From positions 3,658,001 through 3,722,000 of the forward strand of contig JAPYXD010000715.1 in NCBI GenBank assembly GCA_030998225.1: a stretch of 64,000 nt of DNA, written 5' to 3'. The notes under the pieces were generated by a model. It was not told where the DNA came from, searched no databases, and was given only the letters and a program-made list of their open reading frames with translations. Position numbers and translations under genes: made by a program. The first letter of the stretch is position 1; each line of letters begins with the position of its first letter. This document shows, in pieces, positions 33,513 to 46,143 of the stretch. Source of the stretch: Diplolepis rosae. Lineage: Eukaryota; Arthropoda; Insecta; Hymenoptera; Diplolepididae.

Positions 33513-33601
33513 AGAAATTGATACCTGCTTCAAAAAACTGGCTGATAATGCAAATTGCAGAGTTATCCTTCTGTCGGGCGCTGGAAAGAGTTTTTGTGCA
33601 G
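33513..33601 (+). CDS. Ech1: ECH1 exon: substrate-binding (oxyanion-hole) loop
   Basis: An 89 bp exon lies between an acceptor (gtaatttcag) and a donor (g|GTATTT, phase 1). It completes the split arginine codon from 13,548 and then reads EIDTCFKKLADNANCRVILL and SGAGKSFCAG. In the crotonase family the backbone amide after this loop forms part of the oxyanion hole that holds the thioester carbonyl. The next exon should begin with a G(I/V)D motif; none was seen between 33,602 and 64,000. So the next intron is longer than 30 kb, or the gene is interrupted, or the assembly is broken here. Confidence 0.88.
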
Positions 33602-36252
33602 GTATTTAAACATTTTATAGATAATAAATAATAGAAAGTGTTACGCTAACCTGTGGATAAAACCTCTTTTCTTTATTTTCGCTTCTGCATTTCCTTCGCT
33701 TCTTGACTGAAGCAAGAAAACAAAGTCAATAAGGCCGCGTGCTAAAAGTTCATTTTTTATAATCCGTATGAAAATATAATTAAGAATAAATGGTAGAATA
33801 AGATTTTTCTATATTTTTAGCTTTAAAATTGTTTTATCAATAATTACTTTCATGAATAATTTAAAGTTGATTAATTTTCCGAATTTTAAAAATGTATTAA
33901 GTACATCGCCGTGTCACCTAATAATTTTAATAAAAGCTTTCATTGATTTAATTTTGGGGCTGAGAATCGACCTATGCACCTAATACACTGAAATACATTC
34001 ACATGCATGGAGAAAAATAGTTGAAGTAATTTTACTCAACTTCCGATCAAATTTGGGACATATGGACAAGTTAGAAATTATTTAATATCACTGTAATAAT
34101 TTGCAATATATTAAATTTTCAAGAATGAACAGGGTTGCCACAAGTCAGGGAAGTCAGGGAAGTCACGGAAAAGTCAGGGAATTTAAGGTTTAGTCAGGGA
34201 ATCGCTGTGGCCAGATCGTGCGTTACTGCGTTTCATTGTGCCGCGGTCAGTTCTTCCAACTCTTCTTCCTTCTTGCTCGGTTAACTCGCCGCAGCAGACA
34301 CAGGCTAGCAAAAGTGTTCTCAGATCGTGGAACTTTTCGGCCCCCACTACTGACTGAAATATGTAACATTTTTTATGAAATGTCGTTTTCGAATCCCAAG
34401 TGCGAATAAAAGTTATCATTGTTTAAAAAGAAATCATGCCTGAATTTGGATACGAAATTACATCATGAGATTTCTCTGCTATAAAGTAAAGTTGAAGACT
34501 GTTTCGTTTGAATAAAATGCTTTGAAACAAATTTTGTTTAAATAATAGTTTTGTCGATAAATATTACGGAAATGCCTGTTAAAATCAACATTTTGAAGAA
34601 AATTGCTTATTTTATTAATTTTACTTGCATTTTGGTAATGATTATCAGCAAATGTATTATACTTTCCAAAAAGCGGTGAATTGTATTAAAATATCTACTA
34701 AATTTGCAAAAATTTTGTGCTATAACTATTTAAAATTGTTGAATCGGTAAAATTATGTATGTTTTTCCTGACTCCGCGCGAAAAAAGCGCAAAAGGCACG
34801 CCAATTCATTATTTATGGAATATTTAATTTAAATTTAAATTATTTAATAATAACTTAAATTATTTGATTTCATATATTTTGAAAAATATTTGCCCAAAAA
34901 AATACCTGAAAAATTTTGTTAAATTTTTAGAATGATTTAGACACTTGAAATATGATTTTGCATTAACATTTGAAAGTCAATAAATGTTAATAATTTAAAA
35001 AAAATATATCGATTTAAACTTTATGTAGCTTTTAAATCTAATATTGTAATTTAAAAATTATGCACAAAATTGTGTTTTACAATAAATATGAGGTTCAAGT
35101 TTAAAATAAACATTGTGTTTTTGTTGTATATGCAGAGACTCTTAATTTGAAAATTCAAAAACTCTATAGAAAGGAAAAAAATAAGCTTTTTAGGAAATGT
35201 ATTGAAGTATTTAAGAGCTAGGTATTTTTTGCTCAAAATTTGCGAAATGATAAAGACGATAAAAACGGACGTAGATAGACTACTGCGGTTTCGAAATTTA
35301 AAAAAGTTAAATTAAAAAAAAAATATGTATCAGAAAATTTCGTTTCATTGTCAAAACCAAAAGTAGTCTATCTATGTCCGTTTCTATCTTCTTTACCATT
35401 TCCAAAATTTTGAAAACAAAAGTTGATGCATGTGCATGTATACATATTTTCTGTACGTTTCCCTTAGTATCGAGTGAAATCTATCAGATACGAAAAAATT
35501 AAGTTTGGTAGATTTCACTGGAAGTTAAGTGGACTGTACAAAAAAACTGTTAATTGGACCAGATTTCTGGTAATATATCTACTCAAAATTCAATTTGTAA
35601 AAATAAGTACTGAACTTTCTGTAAATTTTACTAAACTTTTTTCTGCGTGTTCAACTTATAAATTCGCTAAGGAATGCCTGTTAAACTAATAAAATAAGAA
35701 ATTTTCTTCAAAATGTTAATTTTAACAGGGATTTCCATAATGTTTATAGATAAAACTATCATTCACAAAAGTGCGTTAAATAATTAATAATTTTGCTTCA
35801 TACCAAAGAAATTTCAGTTTTATTTTGTATGCATATTTAAATATAGTGTATATGTATATATTTATTAAATATTTTAAACCTTTATTTACACTAATATATT
35901 GACAAAATATAATAGAATATATATTATAAAATTTGTTTCGAAGCACTTTATTTGAACGAAATATTCTTCAACTTTCCTTCACAGCACAGAAATCTTATGA
36001 TGTAATTTCGTATCCAAATTTAGGCATGATTTCTTTTCAAACAATGAAACCTTTTATTCACACTTGGGATTCGAAAACGACATTTCATAAAAAATGTTAC
36101 ATATTTCAAAAACTATAAAAAATATTTTATTGGAATTTAATGTTTTTTCATGTTGCTTTCTATCAAAAAAATCTTATTGTCTAATTTTGTGTGTAAATTT
36201 AAATACAATTTATGTTTTTTATATTTATAACGTTTTAATATAAAGTATTTTA

Positions 36253-36547
36253 GGGGCCGTTCACATAATACGTCACGCGATTTTTAGCTATTTTTTACCC
36301 CCCCGTCCCCCCATGTTACACATGGTCGCAAACCTCAGCCCCCCCCTCGATGTCACGTCACACCTCTTAATTTTATAAAAAATTTTTCGTTAACGCGTAC
36401 AAAATCCAGTAAAAAATTTCGTGGGTACACATTTAATGTGTGACGTAACGCAGAGGGCAGACCCCCCTCCCGACATGTCACACCATGTCACAATTTGCAG
36501 ACCCCCCCGTCCCATAAACTGTGTGACGTATTATGTGAACGCTCCCT
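36253..36547. mobile_element. MITE with gttcacataatacgtcac ends
   Basis: gttcacataatacgtcacg at the left and gtgacgtattatgtgaac at the right are inverted; TA or TTA flanks are possible. The interior is C-rich with repeated catgtnaca. Sequences of this sort are common across insect genomes. Confidence 0.78.
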
Positions 36548-37627
36548 TAGGCATAATTTTGTATTTGAAATAGTTTATTTACAATACTAAAAAATATATA
36601 AATCTATATTTTGTTTTGAAGTTTTTAACATTTATTGAACTACACATTTTACTGAACATTTTTTTTCTCAAGTGTTTAAATCATCCTAAAATTCGAAAAA
36701 AATCTTTTAGATATTGATATTAGGTGAAGGTTTTTTAAAATATCTAAAAAAGGAGGGTAATTTCTTAAATTATCTATTTAGTAATTTTAAATATGCCGTC
36801 TGCTTCGCGCCACGTTTGAACGAAGTTTGATTGTGTGCAGATCCACACGGGTCAGTGGTGGCGGCCGAAAACGTCCACGTTCTGTGTATACTCGCGTGGT
36901 TTCACATTCTTACGGCTAAGTGACAGTAAGTGCTCCTCTTGCTAGGCAAACATGGTTCGGCCTTTGCTTCTGGACTAGTGATGTGCCGATACCGCCATTT
37001 TTTGGTCACTGGTAATTTCTTACCGTAATTCGGTAAATCGGCAGCAAAACTGGTAATTCTTTATTTACTCTGTTATTGGCGAAAATTTTTGAAGGATGAC
37101 GTTCTGGAATACTTTTTTTCAAAAGAAAAGTAGCTATAAAAAGAATAAATATCTGTAAAGTAATTTGGAAATAAGAACAACGAATCTTTATTATTCTATT
37201 CTGTCAAATTGATATTGCAGAACAAGCATGTATAAACTAATTATGAAATGATAACTTTAAAAAAAAAATAATATTACATAAACTTTTATTGTAACTTATA
37301 TGGGACATTCCTTTGCAAATCGTACGGATTTCAAAAAAAAAGATTGTTCACATTCTTAAGTCTTAAATTTTATTCTGTGGCATCTTTTTATTAATTTAAT
37401 CGACACATATATCAGGATTTTCGAAAGAAAATTTTTTTTTGAGAGATATATTAATTTAAACTTTTGATAAAATTGGACAAAATGCTAAAGTCTCTTGTGC
37501 TTAACATTCATTATCTCCGGTTGAAATAATTAAATCGATTTCGGGTTTGTTTCATTTTTTAGCTTATTACGTTAGGTTTCAGATAAATATTTATATAATT
37601 TTTATTTTGTTAATTAAATACAGATAT

Positions 37628-37845
37628 TAGTAGTTTAATTGTTTAAAAAATTTTCGCATGTTTGCCCCCTCAGTGAAAAAATGTGGAAAAAGAAGTATCA
37701 TATGCGCTATGTCACAATGTAACTAGCGCATATTTAATAAAAGTGGAGACTCAATTAAATCGGAAGATATTAAATATTTTTTCACATTTTTTCACTGAGG
37801 GGTCAAACATGCGAAAATTGTTTAAACAATGAAACTACTAATATG
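37628..37845. mobile_element. MITE of about 218 bp
   Basis: Arms of about 60 bp, tagtagtttaattgtttaaa on the left and the inverted form on the right, both including cgcatgtttg(a)cccctcagtg and a caca-tttttcact end. No coding capacity. Confidence 0.75.
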
Positions 37846-38282
37846 TAAGATTGATCTCTTTAAGTTGACCCCGCTGTGATTAATATAACCAAAAAGTTAT
37901 AAATTTCCTATGATGCCATTTTTTATATTTAACGTTCGATAGCAACATGCAAGTTATGGCATACCAGTTCGTTTCCTTTTAAGTTTTGATAAAAAATGAA
38001 TAAATAAAAATACATTGTTTCTATCTTACCTTCTCTTATTTAACATCCTCTCTGTTGAAAAATAACAGGGAAAAACACGCAAATATTCTATTATAGGAAT
38101 ATAGTTCCACCGAGATGAGTCCTCTTACAATAGATTTTGGTCAGGGAAAAGTCAGGGAAATTAGGATACTGAAACTTGTGGCAACCCTGAATGAATCAAA
38201 GTTGAGTCAAATTCAGAAGTGTAGTGTGAAGTATGATAGCGTGCATTAATGATTTCTAAAAATATATATTATTACTCGTATA

Positions 38283-39755
38283 ACACGGAGAAACTCCTGC
38301 ACTACTGGTTACTTTATTCTACACGACTCAGCCGTGTAGCCGAAGAACAAATATCACCTACACGACTGAGTAGTGTGGTAGCACGAATCAATCGTTTTTC
38401 GGCAGTAACTATTCGTATCAGCCACACGAATTCTGCTACAGTCAAGAGTAGTGCCGTCTACACTACTCTGTAGTATTGCCACACGATTACATCGTGTATG
38501 TCACACGAATTTTTTTGATTGGTATGACGGAAATTTTTAGAGTGATAGTTGTAATTATGTGTTTTTGATCTTTTTTTTTAAATCTATACTGATTTTTGAT
38601 ATAATGTACTTGACGATTGAATTTGTTCCAATAATATTTATTAATTTTTTCTAATTTCCTCTATCCATGATAATTGGCTATTGACCTTCAGTAAAATATT
38701 ACTGACAAAACAGTGAAACTTTACTGATTGACAGTTTAATTTTACTGATTACATGTGAAAGACTTATAAAATTCAAAAACAGTGGTTTCTCACTTTGAAT
38801 AAGTGAGATTTCACTGGTTCGGATTCATGGGAAAAAATTCGAGAAGTTTCAGATTCAGATGGATGCCGGTATTAGTAAAAAATCTTATAGCCAAATATTA
38901 AAAGTTAAGTACAATCCTGACATAGTTTTTTCTTATTATATTATTTTATATATAATTAGCCACTTTTCTATTCCCGCCTATATCGCATATACTCGAGCCA
39001 AATTCATAAGTAAATCTCCCGAACTTATTTAATAGCCAATTATCATGCATAGAGGAAATTCGAAAAAATTAATAAATATTATTGGAACAAATATAATCGT
39101 TAAGTACATTATATGCAAAATCAGTATAGATTTCAAAAGAAGATCAAAAACACATAATTACAACTGTCACTCTAAGAAATTTCCGTTATTATTATATGTA
39201 TTATATTAAAAAACATGGTGAAATCAACGGGAAGGAGTCCCGTCGCCAATTTCGCGTTGGCGTAGCGTTGCTCTCCCGGTGAATCATCGGTGCTAATCAA
39301 CGTTGCACTGACGGTAGAGCCAACGTAAAATCCCCTAAAAATGATCAGCTGTGGCAATACTCGCGATTGTTCTTTTCCGTTCTTTTGTTTCCCTAATAAA
39401 TTTTTTCCTAATTATATAATGGTATTTAAAAGCAAAGCACTGCCAATTTCATTATGGATATGAAATTGTGTCATCGTGTAATATTTTCAAATCACACGGC
39501 GTTCCAGCGTTAACATTCCCGGTGAATTGACGGGGCTGACATAGCTGGATTAACGTAAGTTTTCAACGCTACATTGACGGTGGCAGAACGTTAACCTAAC
39601 GTTGTAAAGGCGCCGATGCTCCTTCCCGTCAATGCAAGGGGATTTTCCGTATAACCTGACGGTTTTTTTTTCCCAGTGTAGTGCAGATGGCACTACTCTT
39701 AAGTGTAGCAGCATTCGCGTGGCTGACAGAAATAGTAACTGCCGAAAAACGATTA
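38283..39755. mobile_element. Nested foldback elements
   Basis: Three inverted pairs are nested: outer 38,390-38,465 with 39,680-39,754 (cgtttttcggcagt, gtagtgcc), middle 38,507-38,690 with 39,031-39,192 (gtaattatgtgtttttgat, ttattggaacaaat), and a separate one whose ends are acgggaaggag at 39,227 and ctccttcccgt at 39,629. No protein frame. The mariner at 39,756 inserted exactly at the end of the outer right arm. Confidence 0.65.
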
Positions 39756-41031
39756 TTGGGTACTAAGTTCCCGCTGTTTTTTTGATAAAAATGCAACTTT
39801 ATTGTGAAGAAATGGTTACAAATGAATCTTTCAAAGTATTGCCCATCGTTATCTACAACATTTTCCTATCTTTCTGGGGAGCTCGAATACCATTACGGTA
39901 AAAGTGTTCATCTTTAGAGGCTATCCACGAATCAAGCCATTTTTCGATGTCTTCATATGAGCAGAACTGCTGATCAGTCACACCATGTGCCATCGACCGG
40001 AACAAGTGATAACCGGATGGCGAAATATCTGGGGAATACGGCGGGTAGGGTAGGTTTCCCATTTAAGCGTTTCCATGTAGGTTTTAACAGGTTTGGCAAC
40101 GTGAGGCCGAGCGTTGTCATGCTGTAGAATCACTTTTTCGTGCCTCTGCTCGTATTGTGGCTGTTTTTCGCGCAGTACTCGGCTCAAACGCATCAATTGC
40201 GTTCGATACCGTTCCTTAGTGATGGTTTCGCTCGCTTTCAACAGCTCATAATAAATAACACCGAGATGGTCCAACAAATACACAGAATAACCTTCGCAGC
40301 GTGAATATTCGGCCGAGCCGACGACGTCGAAGCATGACCGGGCTGTCCTCATGACTTTCTTCTCTTTGGGTTGTTGTAATGAATTCAGTTTCCATCGCCC
40401 TTCACAATGCGATGAAGAAAAACCTTCCTTTTTTGCCGCTGAAGCAGTTCACAGGCGAACAAACGACGCTCGACGTCCCTTGGCTTCAAATCATAAGGAA
40501 CCAAAGTTCCTTGTTTTTGAATCGTTTCCAACGCATGCGATCGCTTAGAAATGGCTTGGTGGGTAGCTCCTAATGCTGAAGCAAGCTCTTCTTGCGTTTG
40601 GCACGAATCCTCACCGAGCAATGCCTCAAATTCAGCGTCTTCGAAGGTTTTTGGTCTTCCTTCACGCGGACGGTCGTCAACATCGAAATCACCGTCTTTG
40701 AGGCGACGGAACCAGTCACGGCACGTTGTTTCACTTAGAGCAGCGTCTCTGTAAACTTTTTGGAGCTTTCGATGCGCTTCACCCGCCGTTTTCTTCGAAT
40801 GAAAGAAGAAAATCAACACTTCCCGCAAATGACGATTATTTGGCCCGAAATAAGACATTTTCACACAACCAAAAGTATATGGTGGCTAAACAAAATCACT
40901 AATGTGTCAAAACGGTTTGTTTACCATATGTTTAAGCTTGGTTTATAACGTTTTGGATGTGTCAAAGTCGACCAGCATTTACTGCTGGAACCATCTATTG
41001 ACGAACAGCGGCAACTTAGTTGTGCACCTAA
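39756..41031 (-). mobile_element. Mariner element, Mos1-like group, decayed
   Basis: Imperfect TIRs (left ttgggtactaagttcccg, right its inverted form with gttgccgctg) with TA on both sides; 1,276 bp. It carries a minus-strand transposase in three frames. Confidence 0.9.
39853..40864 (-). pseudogene. Mariner transposase, frameshifted
   Basis: The N-terminal 159 codons (40,385-40,864) have the two-helix DNA-binding part with RDWFRRLKDGDFDVDD and GRPKTFED, then a second helix-turn-helix (SALGATHQAISKRSHALE) and LHRIVKGD, where the frame is lost at the first catalytic aspartate. 39,978-40,352 carries LQHDNARPHVAK (second aspartate) and 39,853-40,062 carries PPYSPDISPSGYHLFRSM (third aspartate region). 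The order is complete, so only small indels killed it. Confidence 0.9.
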
Positions 41032-43902
41032 TATTTTTTTTTCTAATTCAATAACTCGAGAAGCCTTTCCTTAAGCGTGCAACGACTGCCATGTTTACCT
41101 CACATATAAAATTTTTGGTGAAAATGTAGAGAAGAAAAACGCTAAAGGTGTAAAAGGGTCCACTTTGAAAGAAATTTCTTTTGATGATTACGAAAAATGC
41201 TTCTTAGAATTGTAAAATTTGATAAAGTACCAAAATTTGATCCCAAATAAAAAACAAGAAGTGCACGCTATTAAACAAAAAAGATTGCCTTGAGTTAGCA
41301 CGATGATAAACGCAGTATTCTTATCAATACAAGCGATACATTGCCTTGAGGATATTAGGAATAATGGACTTATTGCAAAGTACCATATTTTTAGCGATAG
41401 ATATGAGCGATGATATGAGTCCAGTAGAGCGAATGTGGTAACTTGAGTCCTCACTTGTAATCGTTGAGATATATGTTGTCAGATAGGAAATTCGTAGTCC
41501 AGCCGGTTGATATAGTCGATTCTTTGATCCCAGTTTTAAAGAGAATTTGGAAGGTGATTCCCCTTCAATTTTAAAGTCGTTGAACTCAGCGTCGAATTAG
41601 AATTGATCTGGGTAGCGGTAAAAATCTGATGAAGCTGGACTAAACTGACTGGACTGAACCCGCGGTATAGAGATGATGACACTGGACTGGACTCGCGTTG
41701 GTTACATTGCAGAAATCGGACGTTGACTAACTAACTGAACTGAACTCTATTGGAACTTTCGCTTTTTATAGGCCTTTGAAACGTTACCTATCGTAGCTTA
41801 AGATCGGATGAGTTGCCTTCTCCGATGACTCACGCTCCGATGAAATTTATTAGCTGGCATTAATGTCACAGCCAAATATATCAATTCTATTTGAATCTGC
41901 CATTCGATTTTAACGAAAAGGTCAACTATGCTGGGAGTAAAAACAAGGTGTACCACTTTTTCCATATTTGGTATTGAAGCTCAAGATCGGAAGAGTTGCC
42001 TTCTCCGATGACTCACGCTCCGATGAAATTTATTACCTGATGTTAATGTCACAGCCAAATATATCAATTCTATTTAAATTTGCCTTTCGATTTTAAAGAT
42101 CTTCTTATTTCTTATTAGATTTTGCTGTTGATTCGATATAGTCAAGGACGTGATAATGTTGCCTTGATCCCTTCATTGGTTCCTTAATTTGTTTGTTACT
42201 GTAGGTGGTAGAGTCGTGGGACGTGACAAAAGAAAGAGAAGAAATACTTGAGAGAAACGCAGGAACAGGAAAAAAATAAAATTGTGCAAAAGCAGTGATC
42301 GTGATTATAAAAAAGATTGAGAAGAATGCGAGACAGTCAAAGATAAATAAAGAGACGGGTAGAAATATAAAAAAGACGAAAATTTCTGGAAATGAAAGTT
42401 TTCTCAAAAGAACATATCATTACTATTCTTAATTGAATCAATATAAAAGAATTGATTTTAAAAAAACGTAGAGAATCAATGTTACATATTTTCAAAATTT
42501 ATCATAAAAAAAAAGTTTTTAGAATTTTCATAAAACTGTTGAAAAAAAACTACACTCAAATTATTGACACTTTTCTTTCTTTTAATATTAAAGCTTGATA
42601 TATTTTTCTAACTTCGAATAATTTTTTTATAACAAGAACATGAAATGGGGCATTTCTCATGCGCGCGCAGCGAACGAGAAATTCCTCATTTCGAGCGATG
42701 ATCGTGGAAAAGTTGAAAATGTGCCCATTTTATAGCTGTTAACATGACACAATATTTATAAGTTTTACTACCCTGAAAAAAATAAAGCCTGTATGCGTAA
42801 AAAAAGCGAAGCAGAGCGAGCAAAAGTGAGATCCGGCTAGGGTGGTGCCGTTCGGGAGTATTGGATGAGGTATTTAGAGGTTAGCAAAACTTAAACTATA
42901 TTACACAGAAAAGCGCTTGCATTTAAAATAAAGTGAAAATAAATACAGCAGCTTCAAAGTGAACGCCACAAGTTTATTTAAAATAACCGGCGAATCCCTG
43001 GCTCGACACAATCCAAGAAAAAAGAGGATTAAAGAGAAAGTCATTTAAACCCATGTGGCGTCCGACGCCTAAAGCACAATAAGCGAGCTCTAAGGATGCT
43101 AGAGAGCCACGCGCTTTCCGTAAGTAAAACCAAGAATAATGGCTCAGAACATAGTCTTAGGAACTTACCGGGTTTCTGGCTGCAATCTCGCGCCTCAAGG
43201 CGTCCAAATTGAAATCTGTGAAACATCTCTACTTTCCCCTTGGTTTCCAGACTCTTTAGTCATCCAGGGTTCTGTAATTTGAGGGGGGCGGGGGAGTAAT
43301 CTCTGACGAGTTATGATTTAAATGTGTGCGTGCGGGTGCACGCGCGTGTCTGTTCTTGTCCGGATTTTTTGTCAGTTGCTCAACGGTCTAGTCATTGTCT
43401 TGAGGGAGGGGCGCGCTCAGCGGTATCTGAGATTGGCGCCCCACCCTCGGAGCCTTTGCCATAACGGTATCCAGGGGGCTCAGGGTAATTGTGGTTCGGC
43501 CGATCATTCACGAGGCTGGACACGGTCAGCTGCATCTGACAGGGCTCGGTCCCGGGTGGTGCCTAGGCCATGGCGTTATCCAGGGGGCCGAGGGTACTGG
43601 TGGGTTCATCAGTCGGTCATTCGGTTCGTCAGTCATTCCGTTGCATTTTAATCTAGGAGGAAAAGAGTGGTCAATGAATTATGAAGAATCTATAGAACTA
43701 AAAGAAAAAGAAATTAATTGAGTCAAATTTATACAAAAATATATTCAATTTTTATGAAGATTTGTTGAATTAAAATTATACTTAATTTTTCGGAGAAGTA
43801 AATTGTGTTGTTTTTATTATACGTCCTTTTAAATGTAATGATTTTGTTCTATTGAGAAAAAAATTCATTTTACTGAATACACATCTATTTCTAAATTATG
43901 TA
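41032..43902. other. AT-rich stretch with short direct repeats, no gene seen
   Basis: No supported coding frame. A 118 bp direct repeat lies at 41,797-42,096. A GC-rich segment at 43,330-43,640 holds two versions of atccagggggc.gagggta at about 43,468 and 43,576. A hydrophobic minus-strand frame at 42,105-42,407 is low complexity and not supported. Confidence 0.4.
41797..42096. repeat. Direct repeat, two units of about 118 bp, 183 bp apart
   Basis: agttgccttctccgatgact, then cacgctccgatgaaattta, then gtcacagccaaatatatcaa occur in both units (41,797-41,913 and 41,980-42,096) with few differences. Confidence 0.85.
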
Positions 43903-44508
43903 CAGAGGGCGCCATCTAAACCTTCGGTATTTCAACATTGAATAACTCTGTTGTTTTTCAGCCGATTTTGACAAATGAGCACGATTCTGAAACCTCATTC
44001 AGTACCATTTTAACCATGAGTCAATACACACCGAAAGAACGCGCTGGAATCGTAGCGTTTTACATTGAAAACAATCGTTCAATTGTAAAAACTGTGCAGT
44101 TCTTACAGCACAAGTTCTCGGGACACGTTGTGTCGAAAAATTGCGATTTGGAGTGGCCTCCTCGTTCTCCGGATTCAACTGTACCTGAGTTTTTCTTTGG
44201 GGTCATTTAAAAAGCAAAGTTCATGCCAGCAAGCCAAAGACAATTGACCAACTTAAATGTAACATACGAGCCAAAATAGCTGCTATAACGCCCGAAATGC
44301 TGGCCAATGTTATGCAGAATGCGCGAAAAAGAGCTGCTTTTTGTGTATCGAATGTAGGTGGTCATTTAATCGACGTTGTGTTCTAAAACTGATTTGAAAT
44401 AAATGGTAAAGTATATCCTAAACAAATCTTGCTCATTTGCCAAAATCGGCTGAAAAGTGTCATAGTTATTCAATGTTGAAATACCGAAGGTCTAAATGAA
44501 GCACTCTG
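43903..44508 (+). mobile_element. Internally deleted Tc1/mariner-type element
   Basis: The ends cagagggcgccatctaaacc and (inverted) a matching gcactctg end share aaccttcggtatttcaacat, flanked by TA on both sides (43,901-43,902 and 44,509-44,510). At 606 bp it keeps both ends of the transposase but not the middle. Confidence 0.88.
44016..44385 (+). pseudogene. Tc1/mariner-type transposase, N- and C-terminal pieces joined
   Basis: The ATG at 44,016 starts MSQYTPKERAGIVAFYIENN, the first helices of the DNA-binding domain. After about 37 residues (near 44,127) the frame jumps into CDLEWPPRSPDSTVPEFFFG, the 'PRSPD' box next to the third catalytic position, then a stop; later frames show the usual arginine/lysine-rich C-terminus. 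About 200 codons are missing. It is the same general group as the fragment at 7,511-7,920. Confidence 0.85.
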
Positions 44509-45559
44509 TATATGTTTCTTTTTTAATTATGCTTAGGAAGTAAATTATAAAAATAATGTAGTGAACATTCAATGATTACACAGTCACACAAAAAAACAAG
44601 TCTGGCACTTTTAACGAGACACATGTATTTCTACGTATTTTGAGTCGTTGAATCCGAATCTGAAGTGAAAATAGCACCTTTCACGATAGGTTTTCGACAT
44701 AACCTCAAAAAATCGTATTTTTGAGTATATGATGGTTAAACATGGTTTTACCATAGATTTCAAGCTGCTGACTTCATATATAATATCAGTTTAGTGATAT
44801 AACTAGGAAATATGGCAAGTAACCTTGAAATAAAATTTTCCAAGCAGTGCTTTGCAGAAAATAATTAGATTTGTGTACTTCGAGGCATCAAATCTGATAT
44901 TTAAGTCAAGTTAGCTGTTTTTTTCATGAATCTACTGCATGAATCAGAATCAGTAGATTCTCACTTATTCCTCAGTAGTATACTTGTACTTTTCACTGAG
45001 GAACCAGTGGTATTTCTAGCCATTGATATGATATCCCCTAGATGGCGTGGCTTTTATATAAAGTTCTGCATACTACTGTCTTTCGGTGGAAAAACAGCTG
45101 TTTGTTATTATTATAATGCACTCTTTTGGATTCGAAAGATCTTCATAGCGGAATTTTTCTTTTGTGAATGATAATAAGCGTTACATCGGAAATAGTGAGG
45201 AGTTCAGTAAAACGTGGTCGACGACAAGGCATCAATATGCGTCAGTGGGTTATCGTGAAATGTAGGTATAAGCATATCACTGGCGCTCGAGAAGCTTCAA
45301 ACGATAGTTCGGTAAAATAAACACAGTGCGTGTTACTTCAACCGACAGTAAATAAAATTCTTACCTCAAGCCTGCCATTAGTTATCCTATATATACATAC
45401 ATAAATATCATACAATTCAGTCTCAGCCAATCATATTTTTCATCATAAATACATTTAACATACAACCTCCATACATAAACCTAATAAGTACACGTATATA
45501 TAGGACGATACGCTTTCGTCGAATCACGCACACGCTCGCTTACAACGCTGAGACTAAAG
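44509..45559. other. Unrecognised stretch
   Basis: 44,630-44,720 resembles the arm of the foldback at 29,117 (gaatccgaatctgaag, cacgataggttttcga). 45,350-45,559 could be leader or LTR of the gypsy fragment that follows, but no second copy exists to test it. No supported gene. Confidence 0.3.
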
Positions 45560-45905
45560 TTTTTGGCTACTTAACCAATTTTTTAGCTTGCCAATCAAGC
45601 TACTTCGGAAGATTCAGGCATCCTGAAGAAGCGAGACAAGTTAATACGGGTCATCTGGAAGCATTTCCAATATACAATTCAGAAAATAACGCGAGATACC
45701 TTGGAAATTCTAATAAGGACAATCCTGTTCATGGAACTCGTCTCCTAGAATTAGATCATATTAATAATGAAGAGCGGAAACAAATGTATAGATTACTAGG
45801 ACAACACGCGGACTTATTTCAACTGAAAGGGGACAAATTAACAGCCACTAACACAACAGAACATCGGATTTTCACGATAGACGACTATCTGGTCAATACC
45901 AAACA
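45560..45905 (+). pseudogene. Gypsy/errantivirus pol start (before RT)
   Basis: The plus-strand frame reads RLLELDHINNEERKQMYRLL, then HADLFQLKGDKL and TEHRIFTIDD, the segment that precedes RT in insect gypsy Pol proteins. It breaks at about 45,905 into non-matching sequence; RNase H of the same kind of element reappears at 47,560 after a mariner. Confidence 0.82.
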
Positions 45906-46143
45906 AAAAATCACGAGCAAAGCGAGTGTGGGAATGACGCGAGTGGAGATTTACCAATGGCGCCCTTGTCACACACGATATTTTTTGTCTAAGTGCACGG
46001 TAAACAAGACAATAAACAAGTATCTCAAAGGTAAAAGTACGCATATATGAAAATTATTACCTGTTTTTAGCTTTTAATATGCCCGATAATTGTAACAGAT
46101 GCAAGATTCGTAAGCGGTCAGTAAGCCGATCCCCTCTTGTTTA

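Larger units (their letters stand above)
34130..38189. mobile_element. 4.06 kb TIR element with internal inverted repeats
   Basis: The ends cagggttgccacaagt and acttgtggcaaccctg are perfect inverted repeats, flanked by aatgaa on both sides (34,124-34,129 and 38,190-38,195). agtcaggga repeats follow the left end and precede the right end. The interior has no long frame. It contains an inverted pair (34,356-34,620 and 35,684-36,108), a smaller one around 35,330, and two MITEs. The TIR start CAGGGTTG is hAT-like, but hAT duplications are 8 bp, so the class is open. Confidence 0.78.

Noticed and set aside
34183..34419. 78-codon minus-strand frame as a transposase piece
   Set aside because: It lies in the TIR-proximal repeats and inverted arm of the 4 kb element and shows no transposase motif.
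42105..42407. 100-codon hydrophobic minus-strand frame
   Set aside because: Phe/Ile/Ser-rich composition of an AT-rich strand, with no splice or start context and no domain.
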